A DNA stretch of 64,000 bases from Streptomyces dengpaensis (lineage in GTDB: Bacteria; Actinomycetota; Actinomycetes; Streptomycetales; Streptomycetaceae): contig NZ_CP026652.1 in NCBI RefSeq assembly GCF_002946835.1, positions 5,704,001 to 5,768,000 of the forward strand, given 5' to 3'. Positions 26,506 to 35,446 of this stretch are shown piece by piece; the first letter of the stretch is position 1; the number at the start of each line of letters is the position of its first letter. The notes below the pieces were generated by a model that had not been told where the DNA came from, made no database searches, and saw only the letters and a list, made by a program, of their open reading frames with translations. A program made the position numbers and the translations under genes.

Positions 26506-27874
26506 TCCTCTGCCAGGCGTAGCCGACCGACGCCAGGAACAGCGTCATGCCGCCCGACGAGTACAGCTGGACGCGGGTGTCCGACTCCCGTGCCATCAGC
26601 ACGAAGATCGCCACCATCCCCGCCAGGGCGACCCAGGTCAGCACCGGGAAGGCCCACATCCGTACGACCAGCTTCTCCGGTGCCTCCCGCTCCAGCCTGC
26701 GCCGCAGCCGCAGCTGCGTGACCGCGATGAAGATCCAGACGATGAGGATCACCGCGCCGATCATGTTCAGCAGCCAGGGGAAGACGTCGTCCGGACGCCA
26801 GTAGCTGAGGACGACGCACACGAAGCCGAAGACGGACGACGCGAGGACGGCCACGCGCGGGACGCCGGACGAGACTTTGCCCAGGCTCTTCGGGCCCTGG
26901 CCGCGCTCCACCAGGGAGTACGCGATGCGCGAGGCGCCGAAGATGTTGGCGTTCATCGCCGAGAGCAGGGCCACGAACACGACCACGTCCATCAACTGCG
27001 CGGCGCCCGGGATGCCGAGCTGGTCGAGGACGGCGACGTACGGGCCCTTCTCGACGACCTCCTTGGAGTCCCACGGGACGAGGGTGACGACGATCGCCAT
27101 CGAGCCGATGTAGAACAGCGCGATGCGCCACATGGCGGTGCGTACGGCGTTCGCGACGCCCTTGACCGGGTTCTCCGACTCGGCCGCCGCGATCGTCACG
27201 GTCTCCAGGCCGCCGTACGCGAACACCGACGCGAGCAGGCCGATGACGAGGCCCTCGGCGCCGTTCGGCAGGAAGCCCCCTTCGCCGAAGAGGTTCGAGG
27301 TCCCCGGGGAGTCCGCGCCCGGCAGGACCCCGGCGATCGCGAGCACGCCGAGGACGAGGAACAGGCTGATCGCGCCGACCTTCAGCGCGGCGAACCAGAA
27401 CTCGAACTCGCCGAAGTTCTTCACGGCGGCGAGGTTCGTGGCACAGAAGACGACCACGAAGAGGGCCACCCATGCCCACTCGGGCGTGCCGGGCAGCCAG
27501 CCGGTGACGATCTTCGCGGCGCCGATGCTTTCGAGGCCCACGGCCGTGCACAGCAGTACCCAGAACGCCCAGCCGACGGTGAAGCCCGCCCACGGCCCGA
27601 TCGCCCGCTCCGCGTGCGCGGAGAAGGAACCGGACGACGGATACGCGGCCGACATCTCGCCGAGCATCCGCATCACGAGCATAACGAGGAGTCCGGAGAG
27701 GGTGTACGCGATGACGATGGAGGGCCCGGCGGCGGCGATCCCCGCCCCGGATCCGACGAACAGACCGGCGCCGATCACCCCGCCGAGGGCGATCATCGAG
27801 AGGTGGCGCTGCTTGAGACCGTGAGAGAGGGAGACGTCCGCCTCCGGCGGGTTCTCCAGGGTGGTGCTGGGCAT
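26489..27874 (-). CDS. Amino-acid permease (APC superfamily)
   Basis: A protein of about 461 residues with 12 predicted membrane helices. Hallmarks of the AAT branch of the APC family are LKQRHLSMIALGGVIGAGLF in the first helix, the consensus GEMSAAYPSSGSFSAHA after helix 2, and EFWFAALKV. It imports an amino acid with protons; the substrate cannot be decided. I prefer the ATG read from 27874. A GTG at 27931 would extend it by 19 residues but would place a 20-bp palindrome inside the coding region. The last codons (RTRARA) come from the tandem array. Confidence 0.9.
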   Translation of the reverse strand: MPSTTLENPPEADVSLSHGLKQRHLSMIALGGVIGAGLFVGSGAGIAAAGPSIVIAYTLSGLLVMLVMRMLGEMSAAYPSSGSFSAHAERAIGPWAGFTVGWAFWVLLCTAVGLESIGAAKIVTGWLPGTPEWAWVALFVVVFCATNLAAVKNFGEFEFWFAALKVGAISLFLVLGVLAIAGVLPGADSPGTSNLFGEGGFLPNGAEGLVIGLLASVFAYGGLETVTIAAAESENPVKGVANAVRTAMWRIALFYIGSMAIVVTLVPWDSKEVVEKGPYVAVLDQLGIPGAAQLMDVVVFVALLSAMNANIFGASRIAYSLVERGQGPKSLGKVSSGVPRVAVLASSVFGFVCVVLSYWRPDDVFPWLLNMIGAVILIVWIFIAVTQLRLRRRLEREAPEKLVVRMWAFPVLTWVALAGMVAIFVLMARESDTRVQLYSSGGMTLFLASVGYAWQRTRARA

Positions 27875-27908
27875 GGGCGCGGCTCGTCCGATACGTGAGG
27901 CGGGCAAA

Positions 27909-27928
27909 ACTGCCCCATTCTGGGCAGT
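27909..27928. promoter_or_regulatory. Palindromic operator candidate of the first permease
   Basis: A perfect dyad ACTGCCC-N6-GGGCAGT lies 35 bp upstream of the preferred permease start, in its presumed 5' leader or promoter. The regulator is unknown. Confidence 0.55.
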
Positions 27929-28009
27929 CACTCCGATTAGGGGGATTGACTGTTCATCATCCGGACGCAGCCCGTGCGGAGCGTGAGCATTCGGCTACCG
28001 GATGATGTG

Positions 28010-28114
28010 CAGCCCGTCCGGCTTTGAGGACGAGCGCGAAGCGCGACAAGCGGGGGGTCTGGGGGCGGCAGCCCCCAGTGATCGGGACGGGTAGGGGCGG
28101 AGGGGGCGAAAAAA
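28010..28114 (+). repeat. Interspersed structured element, copy A
   Basis: Begins CAGCCCGTCCGG and ends GGGACGGGTAGGGGCGGAGG, then GGGCGAAAAAA. The 5' CCCGTCC and 3' GGGACGGG are complementary, and GCGCGAAGCGC forms an internal hairpin. It lies between the permease and bioY. Related copies are at 34437, 38099, 49930, 59485 and 59592. Confidence 0.85.
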
Positions 28115-28364
28115 CTTTGGTGGATCCCCACAGTCACCGGCCACCCGCCCCCGTGGCCAACACGACCCCGCCTCAGTGACCGGCATCACCCCGACTCAGG
28201 TGTACATGCCATCGTTTGTAAGGAGCCCACCAACCCCCCGATCCCCCCTTTGTCGACCGCTGACGGTGATCGGTCGTGTACGCCTGGGATAGCGTCACGG
28301 TGTCCCAATCTGCCTTCCCCCAAGCTCACAAAGGAGCAGGGGGTATCCCATCGCCGGAGTCCCC
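28115..28364 (+). other. Upstream region of bioY
   Basis: No gene is visible in these 250 bp. They include an AT-richer patch around 28200-28225 and should carry the bioY promoter; a TAGCGT 12 bases before TGTCCC (near 28290) is a possible -10. I see no riboswitch-like fold. Confidence 0.4.
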
Positions 28365-28946
28365 ATGAGCACCGCTGCCGCCACCACCTCCCGCCCCGGG
28401 GAGGTCCTCGCCGACCTGCTCCCCGCCTCCCGCGTCCGGGACGCCGCCCTCGTGCTCGGGGGCGCCGCCCTCATCGGCCTCGCCGCCCAGATCGCGGTGC
28501 CGGTGCCGGGCTCCCCGGTGCCGGTGACCGGCCAGACCTTCGCGGCGCTCCTCGTCGGCACGGCGCTCGGCGCGGGCCGCGGCTTCCTGTCGCTCGCGGT
28601 GTACGCGCTGGTCGGCCTGGCCGGCGTCCCGTGGTTCGCCGGGGGCGCCTCCGGCGTCAGCGTGTCCTTCGGCTACATCCTCGGCATGCTCCTCGCCTCC
28701 ACCGTCGTGGGCGCCCTCGCCCGCCGCGGTGCCGACCGCTCCATGCCGCGGATGGCGGGCACGATGCTGATCGGCGAGGCGATCATCTACGCGATCGGCG
28801 TCCCGTACCTGGCCATGGCCGCCGACATGCCGGCGAGCGCGGCCATCGCGGCGGGCCTCACCCCGTTCCTGATCGGCGACGCCCTCAAGGCGGCCCTGGC
28901 GATGGGCGTCCTGCCCGCGGCGTGGAAGCTCGTCAACAAGAAGTGA
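28365..28946 (+). CDS. bioY: Biotin transporter BioY (ECF S component)
   Basis: A 193-residue membrane protein with about six helices. Family features include AAQIAVPVPGSPVPVTGQTF (the conserved biotin-pocket loop after helix 1), the GFLSLAVYALVGLAGVPWF segment, and a GYILGMLLAS helix. It binds and imports biotin, alone or with the EcfAA'T energising module, which is not adjacent. The ATG at 28365 follows a short leader with AGTCCCC. A bidirectional terminator follows. Confidence 0.93.
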   Translation: MSTAAATTSRPGEVLADLLPASRVRDAALVLGGAALIGLAAQIAVPVPGSPVPVTGQTFAALLVGTALGAGRGFLSLAVYALVGLAGVPWFAGGASGVSVSFGYILGMLLASTVVGALARRGADRSMPRMAGTMLIGEAIIYAIGVPYLAMAADMPASAAIAAGLTPFLIGDALKAALAMGVLPAAWKLVNKK

Positions 28947-29001
28947 CCTCGAGCTGAGAAGTGACCTCTCAGTCCCCAGGTTGCAGTTCCTGCGGAAGAG
29001 A

Positions 29002-29045
29002 AAGGGTGGGCCGGGATGCCGCGTTCGGCATCCCGGCCCGCCCTT
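29002..29045. terminator. Bidirectional terminator, 19-bp stem
   Basis: 29002-29020 pairs with 29027-29045 with one G-T wobble and a 6-base loop, between convergent bioY (28946) and the surface-protein gene (29066). Confidence 0.92.
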
Positions 29046-29065
29046 CCCGTATGGCCGAGTGGCCG

Positions 29066-29794
29066 CTAGGACTGCTGCCCCCGCTGCCGCGGACGCCAGT
29101 GGGCCCACCACAGACCCGCCGCCCCCGCGGAGATCAGCGCCGCGCCCGCCACACCGAGCGGCAGGACGTCGCTCCCCGCGCCGGTCCTGGGCAGCTCGTC
29201 ACCGCCGGGTGCCACCGGCTGGTTGTCGGTGCCGAGCAGAAGCGGGGTGGCCGGGGCGTTCGGCGACGGGTTCGTCGTACCGAACGGCACCGGGCCCTGC
29301 TGCCAGTACGTCTTCTTCCCGTCGCTCGTCTGCACCGGCAGACAGATCTTGCCGGTCTTTCCCAGATCGAACGTCGCGTCGACGGCGTACGACTTCGACT
29401 TGCCCGCCGCGAGATTGCCGACGGCACAACTGAAACCACTGTTCGAGCCTTCGGGCAGATCCTTTTCGGCGAGAGCGGAGCAGCCCTGAACGCTCTTGAC
29501 CGTCAGGCCGTCGAATCCGACCACCAAAAGCCTGATGTCGCCGCTGTCCTTGGTGCCTTCGTTCTTTACCGTGGCGGTTATCGCGGTCTTCTGTGAACTG
29601 TTGTCGACCGAGATCTTCTCGGGCAGCAGCGTGGTCAGCTTTACGCCCGCCGGTGCCTCGTCAATTACCTTTCCCCCCTTGCTGCTCCCCGGCCCCTGGT
29701 CGTCCGCGACGGCGGTGAAGGAAAGGATCAACACGGCCGAGAAAGATGCCGTGAGCAGCGATCCCGCGATGGTCGTCGTGTGACGAGAACTCAT
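29066..29794 (-). CDS. Cell-wall-anchored surface protein with LPXTG sortase signal
   Basis: A 242-residue protein. The N-terminal signal peptide (TTTIAGSLLTASFSAVLILS) is followed by a Ser/Lys/Gly-rich spacer and a beta-sandwich-like domain (about residues 45-160, with two cysteines, CSALAEK and FSCAVG). The C-terminus has ELPRTG, a hydrophobic helix (VLPLGVAGAALISAGAAGLW) and the basic tail RPRQR: a complete class-type LPXTG sorting signal. It should be covalently linked to peptidoglycan by a sortase not present here. The ATG read from 29794 has AAGGGGGA upstream. It is divergent from the Ser/Thr kinase with a short shared promoter region. Confidence 0.85.
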   Translation of the reverse strand: MSSRHTTTIAGSLLTASFSAVLILSFTAVADDQGPGSSKGGKVIDEAPAGVKLTTLLPEKISVDNSSQKTAITATVKNEGTKDSGDIRLLVVGFDGLTVKSVQGCSALAEKDLPEGSNSGFSCAVGNLAAGKSKSYAVDATFDLGKTGKICLPVQTSDGKKTYWQQGPVPFGTTNPSPNAPATPLLLGTDNQPVAPGGDELPRTGAGSDVLPLGVAGAALISAGAAGLWWAHWRPRQRGQQS

Positions 29795-29932
29795 GTTCGT
29801 CCCCCTTGGCTGCGCCTGAATTCGCAGTACTTGAAGAGGTACCACAAGATTTCTCCGCACTATGCTGGTACGACCTGAAGTGTGACCATTGTGTTTCTGT
29901 TGTGCCGACAGGGTGTTGCGTGTGTTGAGGGG

Positions 29933-31984
29933 GTGCGGGGATTGTCTGCGCATGTACGGGGCGGTGTTCCGGGATTATTGGTGACGGGGCGTTATCGGCT
30001 GGTAGAGAGTATCGGGCAGGGAGGAATGGGGCGGGTGTGGCGGGCCGCCGACGAAATGCTCGACCGGCAGGTCGCGGTCAAGGAAATGCGCATCGACGGA
30101 CTCGACCCCGAAGACTCGCGTACGCGCCGCGAGCGAACCCTGCGCGAAGCCAGGGCCACGGCCCGGATCGACCACCCCAACGTCGTCCGCATCTACGACG
30201 TCGTTGACGAGGGTGAGCGGCTGTGGATCGTCATGGAACTTGTCGCCGGACGTTCCCTCGAACAGATGGTGGTGGAGGACGGACCCATCGGCCCGCGCGA
30301 GGCGGCCCGCATCGGGCTCGAACTGGTCGCGGCGCTGCGCCAGGTGCACGCCGGGGGAGTGCTGCACCGCGACATCAAACCGGGCAACGTCCTGGTCGAG
30401 CGGCGCGGCAACCGCGTCGTCCTCACCGACTTCGGCATCGCCGCGTTGCAGGACGCGGAGGCGCTCACCATGGCCGGGATGCTGGTCGGCTCCCCCGACT
30501 ACATGGCGCCCGAACGCGTCTCCGGCCGCCCGCAGGGCCCGCCCTCCGACGTGTGGTCCCTGGGCGCCACCCTCTGCGCGGCCCTCGGCGGCCGCTCTCC
30601 CTTCTCCCGCGCCACAACCTTGGCGACCCTGCACGCGGTTCTGTACGAGGAGCCGGAACTCCCGTCCACGGCGGGTGAGTTGCGGGACATTCTGGCAGCC
30701 TTGCTGGAGAAGGAACCGGAGGCGAGGCCTGGTCTGGAGGAGCTTGAGGGGACGCTGGGGGAGATCGCGTTTCCGGCTGCCGGGCCGCAGCCGGAGCTTG
30801 GGCCGGGATCGGGGTCCATTTCGTCGGCCCAGGAGGAGCCGGCCTCTGCTGCCCCTGTAGCCCCCGAGGTGCCTGAGGCCTCTGATGCCTTTGTGACTCC
30901 AGAGCTGCTTGCGACCCCCGAGGTACCTGCGGCCCCCAAGGCCACTGTGACCCCCGAGGCGCCTGATGCGCATCAAGCCCCTGAGGCACACCAGGAGTTG
31001 CCCACCCCTGCACTCCTGGACGCCGACCTGATACGTGCCATACGACAGCCCTCGCAGGCCCCACAGGCCCCGCAAGATCTCCCTGAAGCCGTCCCGCCCT
31101 CAGAGGAACCGCGGCCCGAACGAGCACCCAAGGCCGTATCCGAGCCCGAGCACGCACCCAAGGCCGTACCCGAGACGATCCCCACCCCCAACGCCTCCAC
31201 CGAAGTCCCCTCCGAACTGCGCGCGGAGGCCGGCTCGGAGATCCCCTCGGCCGGTACCCCCGGCGCGACGACAGAGGTCGCCCGGCGGCCGACGGCCCCC
31301 GCCCCGATCCCCGTGATGCCCCCGGGCGAACTCCCCGGCCCCGCCGTGCCGTCCGCCCCGCGACGAAGCAGGCGCCGTACGGGTCTGGCCACCGCGGGCG
31401 GTGTGGTCGCGGCGGGACTCGTCGCCTGGATCGTCATCGCCGCGACGAGCGGTTCGCCCGACGGCAAGACCGGGTCGTCCGGGTCATCCGTGCCGACCGC
31501 CTCGGCCGGCACGAAGGGCAGCCCCTCGCCCACCGTCGAGGGCACCTCACGTCCGCCCAGCCCGCCCCCGGGAGCGCACCGGGAGGCTGGAGGGTACGCG
31601 TGGGTGACGCCCAAAGGCTGGCGCCGCGACCTGAAGACGGGCTCCGAGGTGCACTACACCTCACCCGACGGAAAACAGGAACTCGCGGCCAAGTCCTCCC
31701 TCGCCAAGGGTGACCTGATGCAGACCTGGCAGACCTCGGAACGGAACGCCCGGCAGGGCCGGGACTACCAGAAGATCCGGCTGGAGAACACGACGTTCCA
31801 GGGCCGGCCCGCGGTCGTCTGGGAGTACACCTTCACGCTCAAAGGCGTGCACTACCACGCCCAGCTGCTCGGCTTCGACGTCGACGGCAAGTCGTACCAG
31901 ATCAACACCTGGTACGAGCCGGACATCGAGAGCCAGGCGCTCAAGGTCTACGAACAGGTCAGGAGGAGCTTCACCGTGCTGTGA
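29933..31984 (+). CDS. Membrane Ser/Thr protein kinase (Hanks type)
   Basis: A protein of about 683 residues. The kinase domain has the glycine loop IGQGGMGRVW, the lysine in VAVKEM, the catalytic loop LHRDIKPGN and the DFG motif in LTDFGIAAL, so it should be active. It is followed by a low-complexity Pro/Ala/Glu spacer of about 200 residues with many degenerate PEVPE- and APEA-like units, one transmembrane helix (LATAGGVVAAGLVAWIVIAA) and an extracytoplasmic domain of about 150 residues (WVTPKGWRRDL to the end) unlike PASTA repeats. Start candidates are GTG 29882, GTG 29933 and TTG 29942; GAGGGG sits next to the latter two. It is divergent from the sortase-type protein. Confidence 0.9.
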   Translation: MRGLSAHVRGGVPGLLVTGRYRLVESIGQGGMGRVWRAADEMLDRQVAVKEMRIDGLDPEDSRTRRERTLREARATARIDHPNVVRIYDVVDEGERLWIVMELVAGRSLEQMVVEDGPIGPREAARIGLELVAALRQVHAGGVLHRDIKPGNVLVERRGNRVVLTDFGIAALQDAEALTMAGMLVGSPDYMAPERVSGRPQGPPSDVWSLGATLCAALGGRSPFSRATTLATLHAVLYEEPELPSTAGELRDILAALLEKEPEARPGLEELEGTLGEIAFPAAGPQPELGPGSGSISSAQEEPASAAPVAPEVPEASDAFVTPELLATPEVPAAPKATVTPEAPDAHQAPEAHQELPTPALLDADLIRAIRQPSQAPQAPQDLPEAVPPSEEPRPERAPKAVSEPEHAPKAVPETIPTPNASTEVPSELRAEAGSEIPSAGTPGATTEVARRPTAPAPIPVMPPGELPGPAVPSAPRRSRRRTGLATAGGVVAAGLVAWIVIAATSGSPDGKTGSSGSSVPTASAGTKGSPSPTVEGTSRPPSPPPGAHREAGGYAWVTPKGWRRDLKTGSEVHYTSPDGKQELAAKSSLAKGDLMQTWQTSERNARQGRDYQKIRLENTTFQGRPAVVWEYTFTLKGVHYHAQLLGFDVDGKSYQINTWYEPDIESQALKVYEQVRRSFTVL

Positions 31985-31995
31985 GCGGAGCCCCC

Positions 31996-32075
31996 GCCGG
32001 ACATGGACCCGGCCGGACGCACGCCGGACGTAGTCCATGCCGGACATACGGACGTGGACCATGCCGGACATACGG
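31996..32075. repeat. GCCGGAC tandem cluster after the kinase stop
   Basis: GCCGGAC recurs at 31996, 32012, 32023, 32039 and 32063. The last full unit (32039-32062) is 24 bp with a GACGTGGACCAT end. The array starts 12 bp after the kinase stop and runs into the terminator stem. Confidence 0.75.
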
Positions 32076-32111
32076 AGGGGGCTCGCGGCGTTAGCCACGA
32101 GCCCCCTCCGT
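32072..32111. terminator. Bidirectional hairpin, 14-bp stem
   Basis: 32072-32085 pairs with 32098-32111, with further CGGC/GCCA-type pairing in the loop. It lies between the convergent kinase and second permease (end 32171). Confidence 0.88.
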
Positions 32112-32170
32112 CACGTCACGACGTGTCACGCCATGCCGCAGCCGACTCAGTGCAGTCGGCTTCAGCCGGC

Positions 32171-33664
32171 TCAGCCGACCTTCACGTGCTCTTCGTCGCG
32201 AGGCTCGTCCGAGGCCGCCTGCACGGAGGCCGCACCCGGACGCACCCCCGCTCCGATCTTCTGCCGGATCACCGCGATGACGAGGACCACCGCCGCGACC
32301 AGCAGCGACAGCAGCACGGTCGTACGGCCGTCGTGTTCGGTGTCGGTCAGCATGTAGCCGAGGACGAAGACGATCAGCGCGGCCGTCGCCCAGGTCAGGT
32401 ACGGGTACAGCCACATCTTCACGACCAGCTTCTCCGGCGCCTCGCGCTGGATGATCTTCCGCATCCGCAGCTGCGAGAAGCAGATGACCAGCCAGACGAA
32501 CAGGGCGACCGCACCGCTGGAGTTGACCAGGAAGAGGAAGACCGAGTCCGGGAACTTGTAGTTGAAGAAGACGGCGACGAAGCCGAAGACGACCGAGACG
32601 ATGATGGCGATCAGCGGCACACCGCGCTTCGTGGTCCGGGCGAAGGCCCTCGGGGCATCGCCGCGCCGGCCGAGCGAGAAGGCCATGCGGGAGGCCGTGT
32701 AGAGCCCGGAGTTGAGGCACGACAGCACCGAGGTCAGCACGATGAAGTTCATGATCTGACCGGCGTGCGCGATGCCGAGGGAGTCGAGGGCGGCGACGTA
32801 CGAGCCGCTCTCCTTGATCGACGGGTCGTTCCACGGCAGCAGGGCCACGACCACGAAGATCGAGCCGAGGTAGAAGACGCCGATGCGCCAGATGATGCTG
32901 TTGGTCGACTTGGTCACGGCGCGCTGCGGGTCCTCGGACTCACCGGCCGCGAGGGTCGCGATCTCGCTGCCCATGAAGGAGAAGACGACCAGGAGCACAC
33001 CGGTGAGGATCGCGCCGGGCCCGTTGGGCAGGAACCCGCCGTGGCCGGTGAGGTTGCTGAGCCCCGCCTGCTCGGCGTCGACACCTGGCAGCACACCGAA
33101 GATGGCGAGCCCGCCGATGACGATGAACGCGCCGATCGCCACGACCTTGATGCCGGCGAACCAGAACTCGAACTCGCCGTACGACCCGACGGACACCAGG
33201 TTGGTGGCGGTGAGGACGACCATCACGATGAGCGCCCAGGCCCACTGGGGCACTGCCGGTATCCAGCCTTCGAGGATCGAGGCGCCGGCGGTGGCCTCCA
33301 CGGCCAGCACGACGACCCAGAAGAACCAGTAGAGCCAGCCGATCGAGAACCCGGCCCAGCGCCCGAGTGCACGGTCGGCGTGCGCAGAGAAGGACCCGGA
33401 AGTCGGGTTGGCCGCGGACATCTCACCGAGCATCCGCATCACCAGCACCACGAGCGTGCCGACGAGTGCGTAGGAGAGCAGGATGCCGGGCCCGGCGGTG
33501 GCGATACCGGAGCTGGAGCCCACGAAGAGCCCGGCTCCGATGACACCGCCGATGGCGATCATGGAGAGGTGACGGTTCTTGAGTCCGGCATGGAGACCGC
33601 CACCGGGTTCTCCGGGGCCTCCATGGCCGTTTGCGGCCTTCGTGGGGGTCGGCTGCGAGGTCAT
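32171..33664 (-). CDS. Amino-acid permease (APC superfamily, GabP/AnsP-like)
   Basis: A 497-residue protein with 12 predicted helices. It shares with the 26489-27874 permease the LKNRHLSMIAIGGVIGAGLF start of helix 1, GEMSAANPTSGSFSAHADRA, YGEFEFWFAGIKV, and a REAPEKLVVKMW loop near the end. It has a longer, hydrophilic, acidic C-terminal tail (SDEPRDEEHVKVG). It imports an unspecified amino acid. The ATG read from 33664 is preceded by AAAGGAAA. It is monocistronic and paralogous to, but diverged from, the first permease. Confidence 0.9.
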   Translation of the reverse strand: MTSQPTPTKAANGHGGPGEPGGGLHAGLKNRHLSMIAIGGVIGAGLFVGSSSGIATAGPGILLSYALVGTLVVLVMRMLGEMSAANPTSGSFSAHADRALGRWAGFSIGWLYWFFWVVVLAVEATAGASILEGWIPAVPQWAWALIVMVVLTATNLVSVGSYGEFEFWFAGIKVVAIGAFIVIGGLAIFGVLPGVDAEQAGLSNLTGHGGFLPNGPGAILTGVLLVVFSFMGSEIATLAAGESEDPQRAVTKSTNSIIWRIGVFYLGSIFVVVALLPWNDPSIKESGSYVAALDSLGIAHAGQIMNFIVLTSVLSCLNSGLYTASRMAFSLGRRGDAPRAFARTTKRGVPLIAIIVSVVFGFVAVFFNYKFPDSVFLFLVNSSGAVALFVWLVICFSQLRMRKIIQREAPEKLVVKMWLYPYLTWATAALIVFVLGYMLTDTEHDGRTTVLLSLLVAAVVLVIAVIRQKIGAGVRPGAASVQAASDEPRDEEHVKVG

Positions 33665-33898
33665 TGACGGGATTTCCTTTGCGCCGGGTGAGCGGATGCG
33701 CGTCCTGCCGCGGTTGCGGCCAGGACGCCGGTACGAGCTCCCGTACGAGCGGTGCAGAAGCTGGACCGGTGAATCTGAGGTGTCCAAATACGGGAACCTT
33801 TGATTCCGTATTGTTACCCGAGGTATCCCAGAGGTTCTATAGCGCGGCTCACACCTGCCGGGCCGACACCCGAGGCTGCCGCGCCGAAACGGCCATGT

Positions 33899-33904
33899 CA
33901 GACT
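33899..33904 (+). promoter_or_regulatory. Candidate -10 box of leaderless rpiB
   Basis: CAGACT lies 6 bases upstream of the ATG at 33911 and no Shine-Dalgarno is present. Same geometry as at 1851, 47204, 50077 and 59729. Confidence 0.4.
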
Positions 33905-33910
33905 CGAACC

Positions 33911-34399
33911 ATGCGCGTGTATCTCGGTTCCGACCATGCAGGCTTCGAGCTCAAGAACCACCTCGTCGAGTGGCTCAGGGCCGCGGGCCACGAGCCCGTC
34001 GACTGCGGGCCCCACATCTACGACGCCCAGGACGACTACCCGCCCTTCTGCCTGCGCGCCGCGAAGCGCACGGCGGCCGACCCCGGGTCCTTCGGCATCG
34101 TGATCGGCGGCTCGGGCAACGGTGAGCAGATCGCCGCGAACAAGGTGGCCGGTGTTCGTGCCGTCCTCGCATGGAGCGAGGAGACGGCGACCCTCGGCCG
34201 TGAGCACAACAACGCCAACGTGGTCGCGGTCGGTTCCCGCATGCACACGCAGGAGGAGGCGACGAAGTTCGTCGAGACCTTCCTCAACACCCCCTTCTCC
34301 GGTGACGAGCGCCACATCCGCCGCATCGGCATGCTCACGACGTACGAGACCACGGGCGAGCTCCCCCCGGTCCCGGCCCACCACCCGCAGCAGTCGTAG
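33911..34399 (+). CDS. rpiB: Ribose-5-phosphate isomerase B
   Basis: A 162-residue enzyme of the RpiB/LacA fold. MRVYLGSDHAGFELK is the phosphate-binding start, and the active-site loop reads GGSGNGEQIAANKV. It has a serine where E. coli RpiB has cysteine and a glutamate as likely base, the actinobacterial variant known from Mycobacterium. REHNNANV and the terminal RHIRRI motif are also present. It interconverts ribose-5-phosphate and ribulose-5-phosphate in the pentose phosphate pathway. The start lacks a ribosome binding site and is probably leaderless. Confidence 0.93.
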   Translation: MRVYLGSDHAGFELKNHLVEWLRAAGHEPVDCGPHIYDAQDDYPPFCLRAAKRTAADPGSFGIVIGGSGNGEQIAANKVAGVRAVLAWSEETATLGREHNNANVVAVGSRMHTQEEATKFVETFLNTPFSGDERHIRRIGMLTTYETTGELPPVPAHHPQQS

Positions 34400-34436
34400 C
34401 CTCCAGGGGACCTTTGCCGGCCGGGCTGGAGATTTT

Positions 34437-34539
34437 CAGCCCGTCCGGCGTTTGAGGACGAGCGCGAAGCGCGATACGAGGGGTCTCGGGGCCGGAGCCC
34501 CCCCAGATTCGGGACGGGCAGGGGCGGAGGGGGCGAAGA
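34437..34539 (+). repeat. Interspersed structured element, copy B
   Basis: The cleanest copy: CAGCCCGTCCGGCGTTTGAG head, GCGCGAAGCGC hairpin, a GGGGTCTCGGGG/GGAGCCCC hairpin, GGGACGGGC complementary to the head, then a G-rich tail ending GGCGAAGAA. It lies between rpiB and the DNA glycosylase gene, in the sense orientation. Confidence 0.9.
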
Positions 34540-34579
34540 ACCGCCTGGGCCGTCACAGGACAGACAAACAGGAGGACCC

Positions 34580-35389
34580 GTGCCCGAGGGGCACACGATC
34601 CACCGGCTCGCCGAGGACTACCTCGCGAGCTTCGGGGGCGGGAAGACCCGCGTGACCAGCCCGCAGGGCAAGTTCACCGATGCCGCCACCCTCCTGGACG
34701 GCTCCGAGCTCACCACCGCCGAAGCCCACGGCAAGCACCTCTTCCTCGGCTTCCGCGCTGCGGACTGGATCCACATCCATCTCGGCCTGTTCGGCAAGGT
34801 CAACTTCGGCGACGCCCCCGCCCCGCCCCCCACGGACACCGTCCGCCTCCGCCTCGCGAACACCACGTCGTACGTCGACCTGCGCGGCCCCACCACCTGC
34901 GCCCTGATCACGGACGCCGAGAAGAAGGCGGTACACGACCGCCTCGGCCCGGACCCCCTCCGCCCGGACGCCGACCCGTCGGCCGCGTACCGCCGGATCT
35001 CCCGCAGCCGTACGACGATCGCCGCGCTCCTCATGGACCAGAAGATCATCGCGGGCGTGGGCAACGTCTACCGCGCGGAGGTCCTCTTCCGGCACGGCAT
35101 CGACCCGTACCGCACGGGCAGGGACCTCACCCCCGCCGAGTGGGACGCGATCTGGGACGATCTGGTCGCGCTGATGCGCGAGGGAGTCCGCAACAACCGC
35201 ATCGACACCGTCCGCCCGGAACACACGCCGGAGGCCATGGCCCGCCCGCCGCGCGTCGACGACCACGGCGGCGAGGTCTACGTGTACCGCAGGGCCAACC
35301 TGCCCTGCCACATCTGTGGCGGCGAGATCCGCACCGCCGATCTCGCCGCCCGCAACCTCTTCTGGTGCCCGGCCTGCCAGCGCCGCTAG
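34580..35389 (+). CDS. nei: Fpg/Nei-family DNA glycosylase/AP lyase (Nei type)
   Basis: A 269-residue enzyme. Mature MPEGHT gives the catalytic Pro2-Glu3 typical of endonuclease VIII rather than Fpg (PELPE). The H2TH region contains QKIIAGVGNVYRAEVLF. The C-terminal zinc finger reads CHICGGEIRT then FWCPACQRR, with the DNA-contacting arginine. It excises oxidised pyrimidines and cleaves the abasic site. The GTG start at 34580 follows a perfect GGAGGA. The structured element B lies in its upstream region. Confidence 0.93.
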   Translation: MPEGHTIHRLAEDYLASFGGGKTRVTSPQGKFTDAATLLDGSELTTAEAHGKHLFLGFRAADWIHIHLGLFGKVNFGDAPAPPPTDTVRLRLANTTSYVDLRGPTTCALITDAEKKAVHDRLGPDPLRPDADPSAAYRRISRSRTTIAALLMDQKIIAGVGNVYRAEVLFRHGIDPYRTGRDLTPAEWDAIWDDLVALMREGVRNNRIDTVRPEHTPEAMARPPRVDDHGGEVYVYRRANLPCHICGGEIRTADLAARNLFWCPACQRR

Positions 35390-35446
35390 CAGTCGGAACA
35401 GCGCTCGGACAGCAGTCGGAACAGCGCACGGACAGCTGTCAGAACC
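35390..35446. repeat. Tandem array, 23 bp x 2.5, between two convergent stop codons
   Basis: Two copies of CAGTCGGAACAGCGC(T/A)CGGACAG start at 35390 and 35413, followed by a partial degenerate copy from 35436 that contains the TGA stop (35439-35441) of the minus-strand acetyltransferase. The first copy begins at the base after the glycosylase TAG. Confidence 0.88.

Noticed and set aside
26489..33664. The two amino-acid permeases as a recent duplication
   Set aside because: They share only family motifs, and their loops, tails and many helix residues differ. They are old paralogues.
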